Source: Pseudomonas sp. B21-056 (lineage in GTDB: Bacteria; Pseudomonadota; Gammaproteobacteria; Pseudomonadales; Pseudomonadaceae). From it: a DNA stretch of 64,000 nt. The stretch is from the NCBI RefSeq assembly GCF_026016325.1, contig NZ_CP087203.1:2170001-2234000 (forward strand). Reading direction: 5' to 3'. This document shows positions 55,982 through 64,000 of the stretch, one piece after another. Each line of letters begins with the position of its first letter. Positions within the stretch are counted from its first letter, which is position 1. The translations under genes were made by a program, and so were the position numbers. A model generated the notes under the pieces. It saw only the letters and a list, made by a program, of their open reading frames with translations. It made no database searches and had not been told where the DNA came from.

Positions 55982-58692
55982 TGCGCTGCCTCCTGCAGAC
56001 CGTCGACGGTTTTACCGAACACCGCCGGCGGGATGCCCGCCAGACCGGCCGGCAGGGCCACCAGGCCGGCGCCCAGTTCTTCATTGATGCGCAGCGGCAG
56101 ACGCAGGGTCTGGCCGGCCACGTTCAGGCTCAGCAGGGCGCCGTCGTTGACACCCAGGCGATCGGCTTCGGACTTGGCCAGGGCCACGTAGGCGGCCGGG
56201 ATGCGCTCCTGCACCGGCGCGGCCTTGGAAGAGTTCTCTTCGCTGCCGAACAGGTGATGGAACGGCACGACCTGCCAGGTGCCCGGTGCCGGGTTGAAGG
56301 CACGCGGTACGCTGGCGAACCAGCTCAGGCCATCGCCCTGGCTTTCGATCAGGCGGGTGCCCGGGTCACCGGCACGCAGGTGACCACCGACTTCGTCCTG
56401 GAACTTGTTCCAGGCTTGCGGCGAGTTCCAACCCGGCGACCAGGCGAACGGCACTTGCGAGCGCGGTTCGGCGGAGCCCGAGTAACCTTCCATGGAGAAG
56501 GCGAACGCGGTGTCCTTGTCCTGCGGGGTGCGTGGCTCATGCACGCTGATGTTGGCGCGCATGGCGGTGCGGCCGGAGTAACGCAGCGGTTCACGGGCCA
56601 GTTTCAGACCCTTGATGCGGAACGCGGCGGACGGCGCGGCGTCGACGATGCCGGCCAGTTGCGCGGTGCTCGAAGCCACGGCAGCGGTGACATGGTCCAG
56701 TTGCGTCCAGTCGATCGGCTGGTTCAGCAGGGTGGCGCGCAGGGCGTGCAGCCAGCGCCAGCCTTCGTGGACCAGGATGCTGGCGTCCAGGTATTGCGGG
56801 TCGAACACCTGGAAGAAGCGCTGGGCGCGGCCTTCCTGGCTGACCAGCGTACCGTCGCCTTCAGCGAAGCTCGCCGCCGGCAACAGCAGGTGGGCGCGGT
56901 CTGTGGTGGCGGTCTTCTGGTGGTCGGCAACGATCAGCACTTTCGCGGCGCTCAGAGCAGCGTCCACACGGGCCTTGTCGGTGCGGGTGTACAGGTCGTT
57001 CTCCAGCACCACGATGGCGTCGGCGCTGCCGTCGATCACCGCTTGCAGGGCGGCATCGACCGATTCGCCACCGAGCATGGCCAGGCCGAGGCTGTTGGCT
57101 TCCGGCACGACCAGGCTGATGGAACCGTTCTTCTCGCGCAGCTTCAGGGCCTTGGCGATGTTGGCGGCGGCTTCGATCAGGGCCTTGGAGCCCAGGGAAG
57201 TACCGGCGATCACCAGCGGACGCTTGGCCGCCAGCAGGGCGTCGGCGATGCGCTGGACCAGGGCGGTCGCTTCGCTGTCCAGGCCTTCGACGGCCGGGGC
57301 GCTGGCGTCCAGGGCGTGGGCCACGGCAAAACCGATGCGCGCCAGGTCGTCAGGGGCGGCGTGGACGCATTCTTCGGCGACGTCGTCGAGCTTGGTTTCA
57401 GCCAGGCTGGCGATGAACAGCGGGTTCAGCTCATGCTGGCCGATGTTCTTCACGGCAGCGTCGAGCCATGGCTGGACGCGCATGGCGTCGGCCATGTCCT
57501 CAGCCTTGCCCTTGACCGACTGGCGCAGGGCCAGGGCCATGCGCGCGGCGGTCTGGGTCAGGTCTTCGCCGAGGACGAACACAGCGTCGTGGTCTTCGAT
57601 GTCACGCATCGTCGGCACGGGCAGCGGGCTGTCCTTGAGCACTTGCAGCACCAGGCGGATGCGCTCCAGTTCAGCGGCTTCGATACCGCTGTAGAAGTGC
57701 TCGGCGCCGACCAGTTCACGCAATGCGTAGTTGCTTTCCAGGCTGGCCCGTGGCGAACCGATGCCGACAATGTTACGGCCGCGCAGCAGTTCGGCGGCCT
57801 TGTCCAGGGCTTCGTCCAGGCTCAGCTTGGCGCCACCTGCCAGCAGCGGCTGGCGTGGGCGATCCGTGCGGTTGACGTAGCCGTAGCCGAAGCGGCCGCG
57901 GTCGCAGAGGAAGTACTGGTTCACCGAACCGTTGTAGCGGTTCTCGATGCGACGCAGTTCGCCGTAGCGCTCGCCCGGGCTGATGTTGCAACCGCTGGAG
58001 CAGCCGTGGCAGATGCTTGGCGAGAACTGCATGTCCCACTTGCGGTTGTAGCGCTCGGAGTGGGTCTTGTCGGTGAACACGCCAGTCGGGCAGACCTCGG
58101 TGAGGTTGCCGGAGAATTCGCTTTCCAGGGTGCCGTCTTCAACGCGACCGAAGTACACGTTGTCGTGGGCGCCGTACACGCCCAGGTCGGTGCCGCCGGC
58201 GTAGTCCTTGTAGAAACGCACGCAACGGTAGCAAGCGATGCAGCGGTTCATCTCGTGGGAAATGAACGGGCCCAGTTGCTGGTTCTGGTGGGTGCGTTTC
58301 TTGAAGCGATAACGGCGCTCGTTGTGGCCGGTCATCACGGTCATGTCTTGCAGGTGGCAGTGACCGCCTTCCTCGCAGACCGGGCAGTCGTGCGGATGGT
58401 TGGTCATCAGCCATTCGACGACACTGGCGCGGAACGCCTTGGATTCTTCATCGTCGATGGAGATCCAGGTGTTGTCGGTGGCGGGGGTCATGCAGGACAT
58501 GACGATCCGACCACGGGTGTCGTTTTCGTCGGTGTACTGCTTGACCGCGCACTGGCGGCAGGCCCCGACGCTACCAAGCGCGGGATGCCAGCAGAAATAT
58601 GGGATGTCGAGGCCTAGCGACAGACATGCCTGTAACAGGTTGTCTGCCCCGTCGACTTCGAGCGCTTTGCCGTCTACGTGGATAGTGGCCAT
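55978..58692 (-). CDS. nuoG: NADH-quinone oxidoreductase subunit G
   Basis: The large iron-sulfur subunit of complex I, 904 residues. An N-terminal 2Fe-2S domain ([20 protein letters not shown]), a His/Cys-ligated 4Fe-4S cluster region ([16 protein letters not shown]), a [10 protein letters not shown] motif, and a [10 protein letters not shown]...C motif for the additional N7 cluster also found in E. coli. A molybdopterin-oxidoreductase-like domain without cofactor follows. It is separated from nuoF by 137 bases with two hairpins, the largest gap in the operon. Confidence 0.97.
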   Translation of the reverse strand: MATIHVDGKALEVDGADNLLQACLSLGLDIPYFCWHPALGSVGACRQCAVKQYTDENDTRGRIVMSCMTPATDNTWISIDDEESKAFRASVVEWLMTNHPHDCPVCEEGGHCHLQDMTVMTGHNERRYRFKKRTHQNQQLGPFISHEMNRCIACYRCVRFYKDYAGGTDLGVYGAHDNVYFGRVEDGTLESEFSGNLTEVCPTGVFTDKTHSERYNRKWDMQFSPSICHGCSSGCNISPGERYGELRRIENRYNGSVNQYFLCDRGRFGYGYVNRTDRPRQPLLAGGAKLSLDEALDKAAELLRGRNIVGIGSPRASLESNYALRELVGAEHFYSGIEAAELERIRLVLQVLKDSPLPVPTMRDIEDHDAVFVLGEDLTQTAARMALALRQSVKGKAEDMADAMRVQPWLDAAVKNIGQHELNPLFIASLAETKLDDVAEECVHAAPDDLARIGFAVAHALDASAPAVEGLDSEATALVQRIADALLAAKRPLVIAGTSLGSKALIEAAANIAKALKLREKNGSISLVVPEANSLGLAMLGGESVDAALQAVIDGSADAIVVLENDLYTRTDKARVDAALSAAKVLIVADHQKTATTDRAHLLLPAASFAEGDGTLVSQEGRAQRFFQVFDPQYLDASILVHEGWRWLHALRATLLNQPIDWTQLDHVTAAVASSTAQLAGIVDAAPSAAFRIKGLKLAREPLRYSGRTAMRANISVHEPRTPQDKDTAFAFSMEGYSGSAEPRSQVPFAWSPGWNSPQAWNKFQDEVGGHLRAGDPGTRLIESQGDGLSWFASVPRAFNPAPGTWQVVPFHHLFGSEENSSKAAPVQERIPAAYVALAKSEADRLGVNDGALLSLNVAGQTLRLPLRINEELGAGLVALPAGLAGIPPAVFGKTVDGLQEAAQ

Positions 58693-58749
58693 GGTTCAAA
58701 GTTCTTCGTTGGCCCGGTGTCAGCGGGCGTGGCTAATGGAATCTTGTTA

Positions 58750-58792
58750 TTCGTCCGAATCCAAACAGCCTGCAAAGGCGTCATCGGACGAA
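58750..58792 (-). other. Stem-loop in the nuoF-nuoG gap (first)
   Basis: A perfect 9-base inverted repeat, TTCGTCCGA / TCGGACGAA, with a 25-base loop. Its outer arm abuts the second hairpin at 58791. It is about 60 bases upstream of the nuoG start. Confidence 0.6.
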
Positions 58793-58820
58793 AGGCGAAG
58801 GGCACGGACCCTTCGCCTTT
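58791..58820. terminator. Terminator-like hairpin in the nuoF-nuoG gap (second)
   Basis: A perfect 12-base stem (AAAGGCGAAGGG / CCCTTCGCCTTT, loop 6), 9 bases after the nuoF stop. On the plus strand it is followed by TT, giving a five-T run. On the operon strand only the three stem T end it, so it may be a partial terminator or an mRNA-stabilising element in the operon and a full terminator for antisense transcripts. Confidence 0.65.
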
Positions 58821-58829
58821 TTAAGCGTG

Positions 58830-60188
58830 TTACGCGCCGACCATGGTCGGCGTGACCACCTGATTGAGATCGCCTGTGCGGGTGGGCGCGATGCCGGCCT
58901 CGAATTCAGAGCGGAAGTATTTGATCGCGCTGCCCAACGGCTCCACGGCACCCGGTGCGTGAGCACAGAAGGTCTTGCCTGGGCCGAGGAAACCCACCAG
59001 ACCCAGCAGGGTCTCGATGTCGCCGGGCTGGCCTTCGCCGTTCTCGATGGCCATCAGCAGCTTGACGCTCCAGGGCAGGCCATCGCGGCAAGGGGTGCAG
59101 AAGCCGCAGGATTCGCGGGCGAAAAACTGCTCCATGTTGCGCAGCAGCGACACCATGTTGACGCTGTCGTCCACCGCCATGGCCAGGCCGGTACCCATCC
59201 GGGTGCCCACCTTGGCGATGCCGCCGGCATACATTTGTGCGTCCAGGTGTTCCGGCAACAGGAAGCCGGTACCGGCACCGCCGGGCTGCCAGCACTTGAG
59301 CTTGTAGCCGTCGCGCATGCCGCCGGCGTAGTCCTCGAACAGCTCACGGCCGGTGACGCCGAAAGGCAGTTCCCACAGGCCGGGGTTCTTGACCTTGCCG
59401 GAGAAGCCCATGAGCTTGGTGCCCATGTCTTCGCTGCCGTCGCGGGCCAGGGATTTGTACCAGTCCACGCCGTCGGCGATGATCGCCGGCACGTTGCACA
59501 GGGTCTCGACGTTGTTCACGCAGGTCGGCTTGCCCCACACGCCCACGGCGGCAGGGAAGGGCGGCTTGGAGCGCGGGTTGGCGCGGCGGCCTTCGAGGGA
59601 GTTGATCAGTGCGGTTTCTTCACCGCAGATGTAGCGTCCGGCGCCGGTGTGGACGAACAGCTCGAAATCGAAACCGCTGCCCAGGATGTTCTTGCCCAGC
59701 AGGCCCGCGGCCTTGGCTTCTTCCACGGCACGGTTCAGGTGCTTGGCGGCGGTGGTGTATTCGCCGCGCAGGAAGATGTAGCCACGGTAGGTTTTCAGCG
59801 CACGGGCGCTGATCAGCATGCCTTCGATCAGCAGATGGGGCAGTTGCTCCATCAGCATGCGGTCCTTCCAGGTGTTGGGTTCCATTTCATCCGCGTTGCA
59901 GAGCAGGTAGCGGATGTCGATGGATTCGTCCTTGGGCATCAGGCCCCACTTCACGCCGGTGGGGAAGCCCGCACCGCCGCGACCCTTGAGGCCAGAGTCC
60001 TTCACGGTCTGGACGATGTCGTCCACGGCCATGTCGGCGAACGCCTTGCGCGCGGCGGCGTAGCCGTTCTTGGCCTGGTACTCGTCCAGCCACACGGCTT
60101 CGCCGTCGTCACGCAGGCGCCAGGTCAGGGGATGGGTTTCGGCCGAGCGCTGGATGCGGTTGGCGGGCCCGAAGGAAGTCAGGGTCAT
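58830..60188 (-). CDS. nuoF: NADH-quinone oxidoreductase subunit F
   Basis: The NADH- and FMN-binding subunit of complex I, 452 residues. The glycine-rich NADH site [16 protein letters not shown] is at about 68-83, the FMN region [14 protein letters not shown] lies in the middle, and the 4Fe-4S N3 ligands are in [12 protein letters not shown] near 363. It overlaps nuoE by four bases. The gene order nuoE-nuoF is conserved. Confidence 0.97.
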   Translation of the reverse strand: MTLTSFGPANRIQRSAETHPLTWRLRDDGEAVWLDEYQAKNGYAAARKAFADMAVDDIVQTVKDSGLKGRGGAGFPTGVKWGLMPKDESIDIRYLLCNADEMEPNTWKDRMLMEQLPHLLIEGMLISARALKTYRGYIFLRGEYTTAAKHLNRAVEEAKAAGLLGKNILGSGFDFELFVHTGAGRYICGEETALINSLEGRRANPRSKPPFPAAVGVWGKPTCVNNVETLCNVPAIIADGVDWYKSLARDGSEDMGTKLMGFSGKVKNPGLWELPFGVTGRELFEDYAGGMRDGYKLKCWQPGGAGTGFLLPEHLDAQMYAGGIAKVGTRMGTGLAMAVDDSVNMVSLLRNMEQFFARESCGFCTPCRDGLPWSVKLLMAIENGEGQPGDIETLLGLVGFLGPGKTFCAHAPGAVEPLGSAIKYFRSEFEAGIAPTRTGDLNQVVTPTMVGA

Positions 60189-60682
60189 ACGTAGCCCTCC
60201 AGCAATTTGGCGACGCCAGCGGGTGCAACGTCACCGAAGGTGTCGTCGTCGATCATCAGCGCCGGGGCCTTGTCACAGTTGCCCAGGCAGCACACCGGCA
60301 GCAGTGTGAAACGGCCGTCGGCGGTGGTCTGGCCGAGGCCGATGCCCAGCTTGCTCTGGATTTCGCTGACCACGGATTCGTGGCCACCGATGTAGCAGAC
60401 CATGCTGTCGCAGACGCGAATGATGTGGCGGCCTACCGGCTGGCGGAAGATCTGGCTGTAGAAGGTGGCGACGCCTTCGACGTCGCTCGCCGGGATGCCG
60501 AGGATCTCGCCGATGGCGTAGAGCGCGCCGTCAGGCACCCAGCCACGTTCCTTCTGGACGATCTTCAGGGCTTCGATCGACGCCGCGCGCGGGTCTTCAT
60601 AGTGATGCAGCTCGTGCTCGATGGCCGAGCGCTCGGTTTCGCTCAGGGCGAAACGGTCTGTCTGGATAAGCGTGCTGTTCAT
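60185..60682 (-). CDS. nuoE: NADH-quinone oxidoreductase subunit E
   Basis: A thioredoxin-fold subunit of complex I with a 2Fe-2S cluster (N1a), 165 residues. Ligands are in [12 protein letters not shown] and [14 protein letters not shown]. The N-terminal helical bundle is present (about 15-75). It lies two bases downstream of nuoCD. Confidence 0.96.
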   Translation of the reverse strand: MNSTLIQTDRFALSETERSAIEHELHHYEDPRAASIEALKIVQKERGWVPDGALYAIGEILGIPASDVEGVATFYSQIFRQPVGRHIIRVCDSMVCYIGGHESVVSEIQSKLGIGLGQTTADGRFTLLPVCCLGNCDKAPALMIDDDTFGDVAPAGVAKLLEGYV

Positions 60683-60684
60683 GC

Positions 60685-62475
<1,791 letters not shown>

Positions 62476-62542
62476 TTATCGCTTTCGGTCAACGTAAAGA
62501 ATGAAGCCAGGTTCGTGTTTCTTGTTCAGGAACAGAGCTGGA

Positions 62543-63217
62543 TCAGACTTCGTCGGGGCTGCGCAGGTTGGTGACTGCGATACGCTGTTCGCGGCGCTGT
62601 TCCTTTTGCGACGGCATCTCGGCGCGATACACGCCTTGATCACCAACGACCCAGGACAGTGGGCGACGCTCCTGGCCAATCGACTCCTGCAACAGCATCA
62701 GGCCTTGCAGGAAAGCTTCAGGGCGGGGCGGGCAGCCAGGCACGTAGACGTCCACGGGCAGGAACTTGTCCACCCCTTGAACGACGGAGTAGATGTCGTA
62801 CATGCCACCGGAGTTGGCGCACGAACCCATGGAGATAACCCATTTCGGTTCGAGCATTTGCTCGTAGAGACGCTGGATGATCGGCGCCATCTTGATGAAG
62901 CAGGTACCGGCGATAACCATGAAGTCCGCCTGGCGCGGCGATGCCCGGATCACCTCGGCGCCAAAGCGCGCGATGTCGTGGGGCGCCGTGAAGGCGGTGG
63001 TCATTTCCACGTAGCAGCACGAAAGGCCGAAGTTGTACGGCCACAGGGAGTTCTTGCGACCCCAGTTGACCGTGCTGTTCAGCACGTCTTCGAGCTTGCC
63101 CATGAAGATGTTCTTGTGGACTTGATCTTCTAACGGATCGGCGACGGTTTCCCGTTCGCCAATCGGATACTGCTCGTTAGGAGCATCGGGGTCGATCCTG
63201 GTGAGATTGTATTGCAT
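62543..63217 (-). CDS. nuoB: NADH-quinone oxidoreductase subunit B
   Basis: Carries the terminal 4Fe-4S cluster N2 beside the quinone site, 224 residues. The tandem Cys pair [10 protein letters not shown] and the further ligands [11 protein letters not shown] and [10 protein letters not shown] are present. The open frame starts at a TTG (63223), but the ATG at 63217 with a GAGG site is the better start ([13 protein letters not shown]). Confidence 0.96.
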   Translation of the reverse strand: MQYNLTRIDPDAPNEQYPIGERETVADPLEDQVHKNIFMGKLEDVLNSTVNWGRKNSLWPYNFGLSCCYVEMTTAFTAPHDIARFGAEVIRASPRQADFMVIAGTCFIKMAPIIQRLYEQMLEPKWVISMGSCANSGGMYDIYSVVQGVDKFLPVDVYVPGCPPRPEAFLQGLMLLQESIGQERRPLSWVVGDQGVYRAEMPSQKEQRREQRIAVTNLRSPDEV

Positions 63218-63227
63218 TGCCAAAGCC

Positions 63228-63641
63228 TCATTGTTTCAGCTTCGCTTGCCGCTTGCGCCGAGCTTCCGGAGCCCAATCAAGTGCCCCCACCCGGAAAAGG
63301 TAGACAAGACCTGCCAACAGAATTGCTATGAAAACGAGAGCTTCGACAAATCCGGTCCAGCCGCTTTCGCGGACGGACACAGACCAGGCAAAGAGAAAGA
63401 GGGCTTCGATATCGAAGATCACGAAGAGCATCGCGACCAGATAGAATTTGGCTGAGAGCCGCAAGCGGGCGCCACCGGTAGGCAGCATGCCGGACTCGAA
63501 CGGTTCGTTTTTGCTGCGGCCCCAGGCTTTTGACCCGAGAAGGCTCGACAGCCCGAGCATGAAGGCACACAGGCCGACGACACCCAGAAGGAAAATGGCA
63601 AAGCCCCAGTTGTGGGCCATGAGTCCTGTCGCTTCGGGCAT
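63228..63641 (-). CDS. nuoA: NADH-quinone oxidoreductase subunit A
   Basis: A three-helix membrane subunit of complex I, 137 residues. It contains [19 protein letters not shown], the conserved loop with the Glu and Ser that faces the quinone site, and [14 protein letters not shown]. The start at 63641 ([12 protein letters not shown]) has AAGGA upstream; longer frames are not credible. First gene of the 13-gene operon. Confidence 0.96.
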   Translation of the reverse strand: MPEATGLMAHNWGFAIFLLGVVGLCAFMLGLSSLLGSKAWGRSKNEPFESGMLPTGGARLRLSAKFYLVAMLFVIFDIEALFLFAWSVSVRESGWTGFVEALVFIAILLAGLVYLFRVGALDWAPEARRKRQAKLKQ

Positions 63642-63728
63642 GCTGGAAATCCTTAACAGAGGGCAAAGGCCTCTGAGCTTGAAAAGAAATAACGCAGTGA
63701 CGATATGTCGCAGCAATCGATCGCGGTG

Positions 63729-63757
63729 ATTTTATGGCTAAACACCGAGCAAGTAAA
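63729..63757 (-). promoter_or_regulatory. Possible sigma-70 promoter of the nuo operon
   Basis: On the minus strand TTTACT-N17-TAAAAT, a fair match to TTGACA-N17-TATAAT, 88 bases before the nuoA ATG. The region 63642-64000 has no supported gene; a 60-codon frame at 63734-63916 is not convincing. Confidence 0.4.
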
Positions 63758-63893
63758 ATTCCTATAGCGAAATTATTTATTGGAATAAGGACATGGCACC
63801 TCTCGAAGCGGCCGCAACCCCCCAGCCCTGTGGGTATTGATCGTTTATTGGGCTGTTATATTTCGGACAGTGCACATGATGATAATGCATCTC

Positions 63894-63912
63894 AAGTGAT
63901 AATCATTATTGT
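63894..63912. promoter_or_regulatory. Possible Fur box upstream of nuoA
   Basis: TCAAGTGATAATCATTATT matches 14 of 19 positions of the Fur consensus GATAATGATAATCATTATC, including the full core TGATAATCATTAT. It lies about 250 bases before nuoA and could equally serve a gene to the right of the window. Confidence 0.4.
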
Positions 63913-64000
63913 TTGATAGCAACTTTTCCTGATGGCTTCCTGTAACGTCCGGAAACTTGTGTTACATGAGCGCCGATAAAGTTGTGAGCACCTGCCGTTT

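Noticed and set aside
55981..58617. 878-codon open frame on the plus strand opposite nuoG
   Set aside because: nuoG on the other strand is unmistakable. Long antisense frames are common in high-GC genes, and this one has Gln/Gly/Val/His-biased composition without any recognisable motif.
63734..63916. 60-codon plus-strand frame upstream of nuoA
   Set aside because: No ribosome site, ends in a run of Ile from an AT-rich stretch, and overlaps the likely nuo promoter region.

Overview
The window is a stretch of chromosome from a fluorescens-group Pseudomonas. The evidence is the Pseudomonas syringae-type Hrp/Rsp type III secretion cluster with a split hrcQ, the REP family with a GTGGGAGCGAGC..GCTCGCGA core, a fused nuoCD gene, an OprD-type porin and high-GC codon use. 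All assignments come from reading the translated proteins and DNA; no database search was run.

Region 1 (1-15.1 kb) is a type III secretion island. On the minus strand hrpJ-hrcV-hrpQ-hrcN-hrpO-hrpP-hrcQa-hrcQb-hrcR-hrcS-hrcT-hrcU form an almost gap-free operon behind a clear hrp box. The ECF sigma gene hrpL is divergent, behind a plausible sigma-54 promoter. Immediately downstream of hrpL a second hrp box drives hrpK (translocator-like) and a HopB1/RopB-like effector. A fragment at the left edge is probably the end of hrpV, so the cluster continues leftwards.

Region 2 (15.1-21.8 kb) looks like an acid-catabolism/uptake island: a MaoC hydratase, an AraC-type regulator, an alpha-methylacyl-CoA racemase with its catalytic residues, an aromatic-acid:H+ symporter-type MFS protein, a nitroreductase and an OprD-type porin. 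Its substrate is unknown.

Region 3 (21.8-40.6 kb) is a mosaic: a dCache chemoreceptor, two GlxA-like regulators, small secreted and membrane proteins, a pirin, two convergent paralogous winged-helix/NTPase regulators, an alpha/beta hydrolase, a LysR-DoxX-ABM monooxygenase-amidohydrolase-YcaC group, a LysR regulator and a hemerythrin. From here to 48.7 kb the gaps are filled with REP elements of three families.

Region 4 (40.6-48.4 kb) is a four-carbon sugar-acid (L-threonate/tetronate) pathway: ltnD, otnK, otnC, a GntP-family permease and otnI, flanked by a FAD oxidase and a DeoR repressor.

Region 5 (48.6-64 kb) is the complete respiratory complex I operon nuoA-B-CD-E-F-G-H-I-J-K-L-M-N on the minus strand. 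It ends in an intrinsic terminator, and two hairpins sit between nuoF and nuoG. The best candidates for new biology are the hrpK-effector operon, the orphan catabolic island, the convergent regulator pair, the amidohydrolase group with a Cys/His-rich tail, and a translationally coupled mini-ORF before the permease.
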